Shown here: one piece after another, positions 11,111-21,646 of the stretch
Position numbering within the stretch: the stretch's first letter is position 1
Layout: every line of letters starts with the position of its first letter
Source of the DNA: Agapetus fuscipes
Taxonomy: Eukaryota > Arthropoda > Insecta > Trichoptera > Glossosomatidae
Direction: 5' to 3'
Length of the DNA stretch: 64,000 bases
Assembly: GCA_951799405.1 (NCBI GenBank)
Contig: OX637342.1
Coordinates: 2,728,001 to 2,792,000 of the forward strand
The notes under the pieces: generated by a model
The model's database searches: none
What the model was told of the DNA's origin: nothing
Seen by the model: only the letters and a program-made list of their open reading frames with translations
Program-made: the position numbers and the translations under genes

Positions 11111-11221
11111 CAACATCATTGAATTTTAAATAAAAATACTCTTTTTATTCCTTCAAGGGTCGCATATAATCTAATTTAATAGTATCTAAATTGTCAAGAT
11201 ATTTTTGCATTGAAAAATTAT

Positions 11222-11590
11222 ATTAAATTCATGCCCACAAAGAGACACGTGTAAGCTCGAGCTTACAAATGCTAAATTTTACTTACAAATTAAAATCCAA
11301 AACTCAAATGAACCCTCCAACTTTTGCCGACCTTCCCTGAAACAGGGGGTGACATTGGCAAAGTGAACCATTTTTACAGTATGGGTTCACTTTGCCAATG
11401 TCACCCCTGTTTCAGGGAAGGTCGGCAAAAGTTGTGGGGCTTATGTTCATTTGAGGTTTGGATTTTATTTGTAAGTACACATTCAGCATTTGTAAGCGCG
11501 AACTACACTTGTTGGTTTGTGGGCATACATCTGAGAGCTTTAAATGAATATATCCTTGCAACTTAGATTATAGATTATAGATATATATAT
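11222..11590. repeat. R1 head-to-head inverted dimer
   Basis: A minus-strand R1 copy (11222-11377) meets a plus-strand copy (11378-11590). The junction is an inverted repeat: GGTGACATTGGCAAAGTGAA and TTCACTTTGCCAATGTCACC with a short spacer containing TTTTTACAGTATG. The plus copy ends in CTTAGATTATAGATTATAG then (AT)n. Confidence 0.75.
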
Positions 11591-11993
11591 ATATATAGGT
11601 AGTCAGACTCGTACTAGCCTATAAGTCAAGAATTTCCTGATGTTTTGCCCGTGTCTACAATTGCCTTCTTCAGCGTGAAGTGCAATGATGAAGATGATAA
11701 TGATGAATACTGTTGTGATAGTCGATTGTTATAACAATGTTATGCAACATTGATTTTATTTGTTGCAAAATTTGAGGCAAAAATTTCCGCACTCCATGCG
11801 TGTGGCCATTAAAGGCAAACAGGAAAGAGCTCGATCTGCATACGCGATAAATTTTTATCCCTTCCGTTGTTATTTATTTGCATTCAAACAAAACAAAAAC
11901 AGTGATATTATCTCGCGCGTGCTATCCGCGTATGATTGACCGTGTCCGATGGTGGGCAGGTTCCCAAAGTGCTTTGAAACATACGCCACTAGT

Positions 11994-12530
11994 GACCGGT
12001 CCGTAGTTCAGTGGTAGCACTTCGGACTCTGAATGGGAAGGTTGTGGATTCGATTCCCGGCGGAGCACAAAAAATATACCATTCATATTTTCAAATTTGC
12101 TCTCCGCTGGGTTGAAAATTTCATTAAACCTCTACCAATGACCGATCACCAAAGGTCCATCCAGCCGTACAGTCCAGGTTCATGTGCACTACAGCAATCT
12201 TGTGAAAAATGGAAATTGATTTTGAAAATATTAAAAATAACTGTTCACTTTGCTAATGTCACCACGAGGGCTTATGTTGAGATTGTTTTTTTTATACTAG
12301 TCCACGTGCGGCATGTGTGAGCGCGAAATTATGCGTGTCTGCTTGTGGGAATGCATTTAATATAAATCTCAAGTGATACATATATTTGCAGCTTAGATTT
12401 AGATTTAGACTGTCACATAATCATGTAATGTGTTTTTTAGTTCAGATTGTGAAAAATGTGATTCTAAATACAATTTCATTGAAAGTACATCTTTGATTAG
12501 AATGGTGCATAAAGCCAACAACACCTGTGG
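11994..12530 (+). mobile_element. Nested stack: SINE T1, MITE-B, R1
   Basis: The T1 head and body run 11994-12168 (GACCGGTCCGTAGTTCAGTG, GGATTCGATTCCCGGCGG). Diverged MITE-B sequence follows from 12170 (TGTGAAAAATGGAAATTG). It is split at about 12243 by an R1 copy (12244-12413, ending GCAGCTTAGATTTAG) and resumes to 12530 (TAAAGCCAACAACACCTGTG). The order of insertion is MITE-B first, then R1. Confidence 0.65.
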
Positions 12531-12697
12531 GTCAGTTGCACTCCAAGCAAAAAATATTGCGTGAATTTCACCTGCATTGCGTAAATCACAAATGTATAAA
12601 ATATATGTCGGCTGTCTTAGAGAACGATTAAGTTTTTTTCTTTTTACGTGATCGAAGTGAGTTCGCGCAATGTTGTATGTATACTAGGAGCACATTA

Positions 12698-12952
12698 CGC
12701 TTCCCTAGTTCTTGTTTGCCGTATAGACCAATTCTGTCAAATATGACTTTTTAATGCAGTTTTCTTAAGAATCAAATTCTACGCAATCTGAACTAAGAAA
12801 AAACGTAAAACTCAATAATGTGAGAGCTGTTTTAAATAATTTTTAAATCAATTTCCTGTTTTCATAAGACACATTGGTCCAGTACACATGTAAACATTGC
12901 TCATGTAAAATTAGTGTAATGGTCTATACGGCAAACAAGAACTAAGGCAGCT
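12698..12952 (-). mobile_element. MITE-A copy
   Basis: The ends CGCTTCCCTAGTTCTTGTTT and AACAAGAACTAAGGCAGC are diverged versions of the MITE-A terminal inverted repeats. The interior is the reverse complement of the 14343 and 56224 copies. The flanking tetranucleotides no longer match, so it is older. Confidence 0.7.
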
Positions 12953-12959
12953 ATAATCT

Positions 12960-13200
12960 ATAATATAATAATCTATAATCTAAGTTGCAAGGACATATTC
13001 ATTTAAAGCTCTCAGATGTAAGCCCACAAACCAACAAGTGTAGTTCGCGCTTACAAATGCTGAATGTGTACTTACAAATAAAATCCAAACCTCAAATGAA
13101 CATAAGCCCCACAACTTTTGCCGACCTTCCCTGAAACAGGGGTAACATTGGCAAAGTGAACCATTTTTTACAGTATGGGTGGTCAGCCTCATACCAACCT
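12960..13200 (-). repeat. R1 copy
   Basis: Starts (on its own strand) at GGTATGAGGCTGACCACC and ends CTTGCAACTTAGATTATAG. Near full length and closely similar to the 37780 copy. Confidence 0.75.
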
Positions 13201-13261
13201 ATAAGTCAAGGAATAAGAATAATACAACCTATAAGTCAGCGATTACGCGTAATACTAGAGG

Positions 13262-13410
13262 GACCGCTTTGCCAATGGCACCCCTGTTTCTGGGAGGTAT
13301 GCTAGAGTTGCAGGACTTGTGTTCATTTGAGATCGTAATTTTTGTTGTTGTAAGTTCACAAGCGGCATGTGTAAGCGTACACTTATACCTGTATGCATGT
13401 GAAAATTTCC
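13262..13410 (+). repeat. R1 fragment
   Basis: CTTTGCCAATGGCACCCCTG, then GAGTTGCAGGACTTGTGTTC and the TGTAAGCGTACACTTATAC segment, are diverged R1 sequence. The TTAGAT tail is lost. Confidence 0.5.
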
Positions 13411-13438
13411 GTAATATGAATTTTAATTCGTCCTTTCA

Positions 13439-13657
13439 GTGCTTGTTTGGCTTATCTACTGTTTGCTTCGAAGTTGACCTTTCAATGAAATTGTCTTAAG
13501 AATCACATACTACACAATCTGAGCTCAGAAAAGAAACGTAAAACACGATAATGTGAGAGGTGTTGTGAATATTTTTAAAATCAATATCCAGTTTTCATAA
13601 GACACATTGGTCCAGTACCTACACATGCAAACGTTGATAGACAGAAAATAAAGAAGC
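13439..13657 (-). repeat. MITE-B copy
   Basis: Begins CAGTGCTTGTTTGGCTTATC and ends AGAAGCACTAA. The interior is the reverse complement of the MITE-B interior (CATTGGTCCAGTAC...). Confidence 0.7.
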
Positions 13658-14043
13658 ACTAATTGGACGAATTGGCATATTTATTTGCAACTTAAACATA
13701 GATTTATAGAATAGTCACAAACTTAATGGTTATGAGATCTAAATAACAGAAAAAAAAACTTGTGGGCTACATAGTTTGAGATCCACTGTTGGATGCAAAA
13801 GTGCATGATGCATTGTTTTATTTCGAAAACGCATTTTATCTCCTGGCAGTGTCGCATCGCTGCAGCATCACAAATATCAGAGAGGCCGGCGGTGCGTGCA
13901 CAAATGCAAGGAATATACGACATGCAATCACACAGCAGAACACGTGAAGCTCAGTGGCATTTTGTTTGCAAATATACCGAAAAATCGTGTGTTTTATTTA
14001 ACGCATTGTAATTTTTTTAACCGAAAATATAGTTTATTTTCAC

Positions 14044-14250
14044 CAGTCTGTGGTTTAGTGGTTGAAGCTACGGACTCGTTAACCAAAGGGCCCGAGTTCA
14101 ATGCTCGGTGGAGGACAAAAAAAAACATTTAATTTTAATAACTTGCTCTTCGCTGGATTAGTCATCAAAGGTCCTTACTTGAAAAAAATGGCGCTTTTTT
14201 TAGCGACGACCAAGATTGTGATTTACACAAAAACAACGCTCACGAAACAT
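14044..14250 (+). mobile_element. SINE T1 copy, old, tail A
   Basis: CAGTCTGTGGTTTAGTGGTT (A-box region) and GAGTTCAATGCTCGGTGG (B-box region) are diverged from other copies. The 3' end ACACAAAAACAACGCTCACG is tail A. Confidence 0.6.
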
Positions 14251-14342
14251 ATTTATATATGCGAATACGAACAATATATTTTTTTAAATAAATCATTTTT
14301 GAAGTGAAACGAAATTTACCAAATTATTTTGGCTGGCCAGTT

Positions 14343-14599
14343 CGCTGCCTTAGTTCTTGTTTATCGTATACGCCATTGAGAAAATTTTACATGAGCAATG
14401 TTTGCATGTGTACTGGACCGATGTGTCTTATGAAAACAAGAAATTTATTTAAGAATTATTTAAAAGAACTCTCACATTATCGAATTTTACGGTGTTTTTT
14501 TTTGCTTTGATTGTGTAGAATTTGATTCATAAGACAACTGCATGAAAAAGTCTTATTTGACAAGATTGGCGTATACGATAAACAAGAACTGGGGGAGCG
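14343..14599 (+). mobile_element. MITE-A copy with AGTT target duplication
   Basis: 257 bp. Ends CGCTGCCTTAGTTCTTGTTT and AACAAGAACTGGGGGAGCG, extended by TATCGTATACGCC / GGCGTATACGATA. Flanked on both sides by AGTT (14339-14342 and 14600-14603). No coding capacity; a nonautonomous DNA transposon of uncertain superfamily that makes 4-bp duplications. Confidence 0.8.
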
Positions 14600-14624
14600 A
14601 GTTGTCGTCATGAGTAAGCATTAA

Positions 14625-14735
14625 CTTATGGGCATGCAATGGCATCTGTTTAACCAGGGTCGAAGTTATGGTTCCAAAGACGCAAGTCAATAATAATGAC
14701 TTGAGCCCTCGGCCATGACACCGACAAATTATTTA
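14625..14735 (-). mobile_element. SINE T3 copy
   Basis: The minus strand reads CATGGCCGAGGGCTCAAG, then ACTTCGACCCTGGTTAAAC and AGATGCCATTGCATG, matching the copies at 745 and 2765. Confidence 0.6.
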
Positions 14736-15424
14736 TAATATTATAAATGTAATTATTAATAATATTTTCTTTGCACGATGCAAAATGTGTACTGTGTGAA
14801 CTAACACATATCTTCTTGTGGGTGTGCATTGAACATGAATTATTAATGTTTTACCACTTATTTCATAGATTTTTTTTTGTACATTTGTAGACATTACACA
14901 CAAAAAATATATATATAATATATCATAATGTATACGTTTCTCAAACATCCTCTATAATCTCTGCGCGGTGTTTTTGGTTACCGTTTGCACTCCGGCAAGA
15001 AGAATGAAGGCTGTCAGCGGCAATAGACAAGAACGGCAGATGACGGCCCGGGAAAGTGTGCGTGGATCAAATACGCAGACGATTTCCATCAGATGTGAGG
15101 AAAATTATTATTTCTCTTCAAAGGAAGAACTTCCTTAGATTCTGACACGTTTTTCAGACTCTCTCGTGCCCCTTCCTTCCATCTTTATTCTCTTCAACAA
15201 GATTGTGTGTGTTCATATAATGCGCGTTTTATTTATAATCTTTATTTTTACTTACAAATATAAATGAACATTCAAAATAAACCTTTGAGCTTGTAAGAAA
15301 AAGATTATTACCCTGGAAGAAATTAAAAAGTATGCAAGAACCGAAAAAATTTCAAACCTAAAATAAAATATCAAGGCAAGGTCTTACTCAGCCTTCACAA
15401 TTTATGAGTGCCAGCTTTCTCGGA

Positions 15425-15590
15425 GCTGAGAATACTCAATTTCAATTTAAGTGATGGGCGCAAGGCCAGTCCCTTTACCTGTAGAAATAAATTGATACCA
15501 CTTGCCACATTTGACTCCTTCGGGGAAAACGCTGCTAAGAGTTGCACTATACGTGCAGCTTAGTAGCGGTAGTATTTAGCGTAGTATAAG
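15425..15590 (+). mobile_element. SINE T2 3' fragment
   Basis: CCAGTCCCTTTACCTGTAG, ATTTGACTCCTTCGGGG, AAACGCTGCTAAGAGTTGC and TGCAGCTTAGTAGCGG follow the T2 body order seen at 59200. The head is absent. Confidence 0.5.
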
Positions 15591-15829
15591 CAATCTATGA
15601 ATCTCATTGTTTTCTTTGTCTTTGTTTTCCACATTTCCTCTACAAAAGGAATTTAGTCAAGTATCCATTCTTTTTTCGTTTCTATTTTTTCTAGGAAGCT
15701 ATTTCTATGAGCCTCCCAAAGGTTCATCTACTTTTTTTTGTAATTAGATACCTTACAAGATAATCAATTTTCCGGATCAAAGAATCTGGTAATTGTTAGC
15801 TCAGTTCTTGGCTACTGTACTCAATATAA

Positions 15830-16740
15830 TGTATAGCTGTATACAAGATAACATGTAGCTATATCCAAGATAACATGTCACTCTGTATACACAAATTTGA
15901 AGCTTTATCAAAAGCGAAGTGTAGCTTTATCCTAGATAACGTATTTGCTAATGATGAAATCCCTAAATTTAGCGTAGACAAGACAATAAGGTGTTTAAGG
16001 CCCGGTATTTTCATCGTTAGCATAGCGACTTTATACTGAATGAGAAGGACGCACTTATGTCAATTGTGTAGGTAGATTTTTTTATTAGTTTAAAGTCACA
16101 TTAGCTAACGTTGAAAATACTGGACCTTAGTATAGGTAAGAAAATGCGTTGTTATATCGAAGTCAAACATAATCTATCTATATTAGTGTGTGACTCTTCA
16201 TAAAGAAATGCGTAGCTATAGCCTAGTCAAAGCGTAGCCATATCGAAGATAACGTAAATATTTATCTTAGATATGTGTGACTCTATAAAAGGGATCTCGT
16301 AGCTATAACCAAGTCAAAGCGTAGCTTTATCCAATATAACATTTGATGATATCTAAGAAAACTTTTAGACAAAGCCAATTGAAAGCGTAGCTACAGCTAA
16401 TATTTTGTTTGATTACATGATATAAATTCGTAGCTATATCACAAAACGTAGCTACATACAAAACAACGGGTGAGTCTATGTAAACTAACATAAACAATAT
16501 CCAAATCAAATCGGAGCTATGGCCAATATTTCGTTTGATTATATGAAGAAAATTCGTAGCTAAAGACAAAGCGTAGCTATATCCAAAATAACGTGTAACT
16601 TTCTATAAGACAAAATGGAGCTATAACCAAGATAAAGCGTTGCTATATCCAAGATAACGTGGGATTCTCTATAAGGTAAAACGTAGCTATATCCGAGATA
16701 ATGCGTCGCTATTGCTACACAAGATAGCGTGTATCCAAGT
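15830..16740. repeat. Degenerate minisatellite (TAGCTATATCCAAGATAACG-type)
   Basis: The motif CGTAGCTATATCCAAGATAA and its variants recur many times with a spacing of roughly 25-50 bp, interleaved with GTGTGACTCTNTATAAG and AGTCAAAGCGTAGC. Units are diverged and unequal in length, suggesting an old tandem array. No coding features. Confidence 0.7.
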
Positions 16741-17056
16741 CAAACCCCCGGCAATTGAGAGACACTCCCCGTTAATTGCTTTTAATCTAAAGGTCTAAAA
16801 ACAAGATAAAGTAAACAGACTTCTAATTTAGGAAGTGGCTGAGGGGGCCTTCTAATTTACTTCTTATGTAAATACACAGTTGTATCCCAAAGCCCGGCCT
16901 AGCGAGCCTTCGACTTTCTCTGCACCTTAGTGGAGAATTTTCCGTAGAAACCAAGCCGTAGCGTTTTACCAAAATTCGTTAGATGTTTCTTTGCGACTTT
17001 TCAGAGAGCATTTACGTCTTCTTAGATGTATTTTTATATGGTTTTTTATTAACTGT

Positions 17057-17176
17057 GACTGATCTGTGGTCTTTTGGTTAACGCTTCTGACTTGTTATTG
17101 GAAGGTCGTGGGTTCGATTCCCAGCGGAGCCTAAAAAAAAACATAATGTATATTATGCTCTTCACTGGGTCGAAAA
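17057..17176 (+). mobile_element. SINE T1 head, truncated
   Basis: GATCTGTGGTCTTTTGGTTA (A-box region) and GTGGGTTCGATTCCCAGCGG (B box), then GCTCTTCACTGGGTCGAAAA, where it breaks off. Confidence 0.6.
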
Positions 17177-17220
17177 ATTATATGTTCCTTTTTCCATACG
17201 ACGGGATTAATAATCATAAT

Positions 17221-17602
17221 AGGATGATTTATTTGATGAGCGCTGTATTTGTGTGAATCACCTTTCAAGAGCCCTCTGCGAGCTTCGTCGTCGCTATAGA
17301 AAGCGAGAATTCTCAAGTAAGATCCAGTTGCAATAAGGATGGATGAGCGTTCTGTGATACGCTTCCCCGGATGGAAGTGTACAAACGGAACGGGTATGAG
17401 GATGGGCTTGCGCAACTGCTGTAAAGCTGGATAGACTTTTGGTTACCGGCCTCTGGTAAAGGTATTTTAACTTTTCAACCCAATGAAGAGTAGGTACCTA
17501 TACTTAAAAAAAATGTTATATATTTTTTCTCCTCCAGAATTCAAACCCACGACCATCATTTACGAGTCTGAACTTTGCCACTTATAGACAACGGAGAGGT
17601 CC
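17221..17602 (-). mobile_element. SINE T1 copy with tail A, internal insertion
   Basis: The tail AGGATGATTTATTT and GAGCGCTG...CAAGAGCCCTCTGCGAG is followed by the body up to about 17350. After a non-T1 segment of about 50 bp, the body resumes at CAACTGCTGTAAAGCTGG. The head ends in GAGAGGTCC. With the 17057 head it forms an inverted SINE pair. Confidence 0.65.
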
Positions 17603-18074
17603 ATATAACAAAAAAACTTAATTTTATTTTTTACGGTTTGGTGGCTCACACACTGAAATTTCATTGTATTTATTAAAAAAAAAAAAACTGTGTTTTAAAA
17701 TAAAAATTAAGTAATACAGTAACGCAATAGATATTGAAAATATATAGCATCTCATGAATGCTCATTAGAGACGCTTTTTTGCTTTCACATTTTTTTGGGC
17801 AAACTTTATGTTGAAGTCTACACGATTCGTTTTATACTTGGGGCACTTGACGAATCCCCGCTATCGAAGTCCCATTTAGTGGAAAGTTTTAATTGACTTT
17901 GTGAAGCGACTCCCGCCATTCTGTCACTCCAATTGGCCATACATAAACAGTCGGATTGTCTGAAGAAATGACAGTCCCACTATCCGATTCGCAATTGACT
18001 AAATGGGATCGATTTGATGAAGTTAATTTGTGAATATTTTCTGAACAGAATACTTCCGCGTTTTAATAGAAACC

Positions 18075-18330
18075 TAAATCTAAATCTAACCTGCAAAGAT
18101 ATGTATCATTTAAGATTCATATTAAATGTATTCCCACAAGCAGGCACGTGTAATTTCGCGCTCACACATGCCGCATGTGGACCTTCAGTATAAAAAACCC
18201 AATCTCAAATGAACATAAGCCCTACAACTCTTGCCGACCTTCCCTGAAACAGGGGTGACATGGGCAAAGTGAACCATTTTTTACAGTATGGGTGGTCAAC
18301 CTCATACCAACCTATCAGTCCTGGAATAAT
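18075..18330 (-). repeat. R1 copy
   Basis: On the minus strand it runs from GGTTGGTATGAGGTTGACCA through CCCTGTTTCAGGGAAGG to TTTGCAGGTTAGATTTAG. Near full length. Confidence 0.7.
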
Positions 18331-18527
18331 AATAATTGGTCAATTTGTACATAGCGTCGTTTAGTGGTACTAGCCACCCCAAGGGCGCTTTTATGTGTTG
18401 AAGCTTCTGTTAAACGCCAACACTGGTCTGTTCTCAGGTCCAAAGATAGACTATTCCAGCAGGATAGACCAGCCGAACATGTCGAAAATGTATGATTAAT
18501 TAATTATTAAGTAATATTCTACACGTA

Positions 18528-18845
18528 CACCGGTCCGCATTCCAATGGTAACGCTTTGAACTCGTAAATGGAAGGTTGAGGGTTCGAATCCCGGCGGAGC
18601 ACAAAAAATATGCGATTTATATTTTCAAATATGCTCTTCGCTGGGTTGAAAAATTCATAAATCTTTACCAAAAACCGGTCACCAAAGGTCCATCCAGCCT
18701 TATAGCAAATGAGTCTTGCTTGAGAATTGTCGATTGGAAGGAAGATCAAGCTCGGAAAAATACTGGTCGATAGCTCAGTTGGTAGAATACTTGCATCCCA
18801 TGCCGAGAGCAAGGGATTGATTCCCCCCGAGGGTGTTAGATTAGA
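18528..18845 (+). mobile_element. Composite SINE: T1 followed by T2 head
   Basis: T1 (18528-18757) has CACCGGTCCGCATTCCAATG and GGGTTCGAATCCCGGCGG. It is joined through an A-rich linker to a T2 head with GATAGCTCAGTTGGTAG (A box) and AGGGATTGATTCCC (B box). The T2 head is a tRNA-like pseudogene within the SINE, not a free tRNA gene: it has no sensible acceptor stem and the same joint recurs at 59520 and 19890. Confidence 0.7.
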
Positions 18846-18849
18846 ACTG

Positions 18850-19000
18850 ACTATAATCTAAGTTGCAAAGATGTATTAGATTTGAGAATCATATTAAATA
18901 CATAATCATAAGCAGACACGTATTTTAATTCGCGTTTACACATGACGCGTGTGGACTTACAACATAAATACTTAATCTCAAATGAACATAAGTACTGTAA
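18850..19000 (-). repeat. R1 fragment
   Basis: The TTGCAACTTAGATTATAG-type tail on the minus strand, with the CGCGAATTAAAATACG and TTCATTTGAGATTAAG segments. The front part is missing. Confidence 0.55.
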
Positions 19001-19064
19001 CTAGGAACATAGAAAAGCCTAGGGTTTGATTCCCCCATTATAATTTTCCGTTTTAAAGTGTTTA

Positions 19065-19145
19065 TTTTAAACCTCCACGTGCGACTCTTTTTGGAACAAC
19101 GTGGTTAGATGCGCCACTATATTTGCAGCTTATTTAAGTTGCGTC
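19065..19145 (+). mobile_element. SINE T2 3' tail fragment
   Basis: CACGTGCGACTCTTTTTGG followed by GCCACTATATTTGCAGCTTA resembles the T2 end. Heavily diverged. Confidence 0.35.
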
Positions 19146-19659
19146 TAATTGGTTCAACTTATTTTCAGATCCTCCAATTTAATCTCAATCATCTATTTCA
19201 AACTTCCGAACACAAAAATGCAAACTAGAAATAGCACCAAGTTTTCTAGACGCAGAACACATTTTAATACGGAATATAAATGTTGGCACATGCACTTCCA
19301 ACTCGGGAGTCGCAACAAAATTAACGAGCAGTATTTCGCAGACTCTGACGTCAGCGCGCCGCTCACAAAGCGTTGGTGGTAATTGGGCCTCAGTTGGCTC
19401 CCGGCCTTTACCAAGGCATCTTTTGCCGCCTTTACTGAGGACCTTTGACGGTGCAATACTAAAATATAATACTTTACGCTCAACTCAACCACTGCGTTTT
19501 AACAAAAAATGTTTGTAAACTGAAACTTTCATAAGACTTGCTTTTTTCATAAAATGCATTGGATTAAAGTGCAGTCTAGATTAAAAGGCTGATAATTTAA
19601 CGCAAAACACATCACAACACTACGCAGCTAATAGATATATAGATAAGAACATAAACCGC

Positions 19660-20105
19660 CACATCAAAAATACATCTGCGGCACTACAGCAAGAGTCTTA
19701 GACCCCTTGGTGATACGAGACCTATTTAATTTTACGGATAAGGAAGCCGGCCTCACAACAGTCAGTTGAAGTGGAGTTTTCCAGCTTCCAGAAGGCTGGT
19801 TCTCATTCCTAGTAAGGCCTGAGGTACACCATGGGATCGAACCCTTGCTCTCGGCATGGAATGCAAGCATCGACCGGACTTTTTACGAGCTTCGTCGTCG
19901 CCACAAAGCGCCAATTCTCAAGCAAGACTCAATTGATATAAGGCTGAATGGACCTTTTGTGTTCCCAATTAAGCCTTGCCAATACTTTATTTTGGATTTT
20001 GAAATAAACAACGAAACGGGAAAACCCTCGATAGGATTCCAACCCCAGCTCTCGGCATGGAATGCAAGCACTCTACCAAATGAGCTATCGACCCGACTTT
20101 TGGGT
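19660..20105 (-). mobile_element. Composite SINE T1-T2 with an extra T2 head
   Basis: The minus strand holds a T2 head (20105-20035: GATAGCTCATTTGGTAGAG, CTTGCATTCCATGCCGAG), then a T1 body (19960-19880: GCTTGAGAATTGGCGCTTTG). A second T2 head follows (19875-19835), then T2 body to about 19664 (GAACCAGCCTTCTGGAAGC). This repeats the T1-T2 joint ACTTTTTACGAGC of the 59200 copy. Confidence 0.65.
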
Positions 20106-20354
20106 AACAAAATGTTTGAATTAATTTAAAAAAATATTTTCCTAAAAGATCACAATGTTTTCAGCAACGGGGAAAAAATGCCATCAAAAGGCTGAAACAC
20201 CAAAGTTTATCGAGTAAACTCGACTCGTATATATTTTTTTTGCCTTGTGAAATCCGAGAACGCCTCAACTTTTCCCATCTATGGCTTCATTCCATTCAAA
20301 GTTTACTTTCAAGCGGGAACCGTTTCTTTCAATAACGCAGAAAATACCCAAACC

Positions 20355-20465
20355 ATGTAAAATTAGGTTCCATGGTAGAACGACACAGTGACCGAACTAC
20401 ACATGACAGAACATCACAATGACAGTATATCACATGACAAAACATCGCATACCTAAAACAGAATA
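20355..20465 (-). repeat. Left arm of a foldback-like element
   Basis: Short degenerate tandem units (ACATGACAGAACATCACAAT, CACATGACAAAACATCGCAT) whose reverse complement closely matches the array at 28060-28890. For example, the complement of 20425-20465 gives AGGTATGCGATGTTTTGTCA, against AGGTATGTGATGTTTTGTCA at 28109. The Gypsy element inserted next to it. Confidence 0.55.
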
Positions 20466-20468
20466 TAC

Positions 20469-20940
20469 TGTTATGTAAATATAAATATTGAAATAAGTAT
20501 GGATAATTATAGTTATAAGAATCCTCAAAAGTATTGGTAGGTAAGATCGATAATTATGTATAAGTGTAGAATTCTCTAGGCTAAGTAGGTATTTGTTATA
20601 ATTATAGGAATACTGTATTGCATTGGTAGGTAGGATTTTGGTTGTGTCTAGGTAGTACGTGAAACATCGAGAAGTAATAATTACTCTGGAACCTTCTAGC
20701 AACTATAGGTCTAGATTATACTGCTCTAAAGAGTATAAAGGGTGCAAATGGCCTGCAGAGCGGCCAGTATCATAGAGACTTACAAACACATCGAAGTCAT
20801 CTGATCAGTGAACCAAAACCAAGTGGAATAATCGAGAAAGTAGTGTGAAAATAAATTTTGTAACTGTGTAAAATAAATAACTATTGAAGAAGACCTGTGT
20901 ATTTTTAATTTGAAGACAATTGAACCCTAATTTCGTAACA
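20469..20940 (+). repeat. 5' LTR
   Basis: Starts TGTTATGTAAAT, ends TTCGTAACA. It contains a TATA box (TATAAAG, 20734-20740) about 30 bp upstream of CCAGTATC, a plausible transcription start near 20765. A polyadenylation signal AATAAA lies at 20872-20877, with AATAAATAA following. U3 is therefore roughly 20469-20764 and R-U5 the rest. Confidence 0.95.
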
Positions 20941-20942
20941 AT

Positions 20943-20960
20943 TGGCGTCAGGTGCGGAAT
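20943..20960 (+). other. Primer-binding site
   Basis: TGGCGTCAGGTGCGGAA begins two bases after the LTR. The TGG start would pair with a tRNA 3' CCA. I cannot name the tRNA from memory with confidence. Confidence 0.6.
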
Positions 20961-21356
20961 TGTCAAGAAAAATTAAGATCTTCTGTCTAAAAATAAATAA
21001 AATAAATTAAATAGTGTTAAAATGAACTTTATTCAAATTGAACTTTGTGTGAACTGACTTTTGTGAAAACAAGTGTTTAAATAAATTTTTGTTAAAAGAA
21101 AAGACGCAAAAGCAAGTTGCTTATAAATTCTGGAACATCATATGGAACATAATTCTGGACATAACATAATGACTATTTTACCGCATTGAGAAAGTCATCA
21201 AATTGGACCATAGTTTTTTTATTATTGTGTGTGATTAAAAAAAATAAAATAAATAAATAAAAAAAATCTTGAAAAATATTACAAAAGAACGTTCCAGATT
21301 CATCGAGAAAAAGTTTTTGAATAACTATCCTTTGTTTACAAGTGTGTGAATGTACA

Positions 21357-21398
21357 TTAAGGTGGTACGACACATCGATGTACGAGTCGCCACCTTAA
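21357..21398 (+). promoter_or_regulatory. Leader RNA hairpin of the Gypsy element
   Basis: TTAAGGTGG (21357-21365) pairs with CCACCTTAA (21390-21398), and the loop contains partly complementary TACGACACATCG / CGATGTACGAGTCG. It lies in the untranslated leader before gag, where packaging or translation signals reside. Function is inferred only from position. Confidence 0.35.
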
Positions 21399-21646
21399 GT
21401 ACCTACCTGTGTGTTTGAAAGACTTGAGACGAAATAAATAATTATGTACTATCAGACATTATTATGTTAAAAATATTGGTGATTTAAAAATAAATATTAA
21501 AAGACAGTACCTACCAATCAGTGTAATCAGATAAATTATTATTTTGCTAAAGTACGTATTCAAAACAGCTATATATATAAAACTCAAAACTTGTATTAAA
21601 TAAATTTAAAAATATTTTCGTTTTGAAGTTTGTTAAAATAAAAAAA

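Noticed and set aside
18768..18838. tRNA-like sequence with good A and B boxes
   Set aside because: It lies inside a composite SINE, is joined to T1 body at a recurring joint and has no convincing acceptor stem; not an independent tRNA gene.
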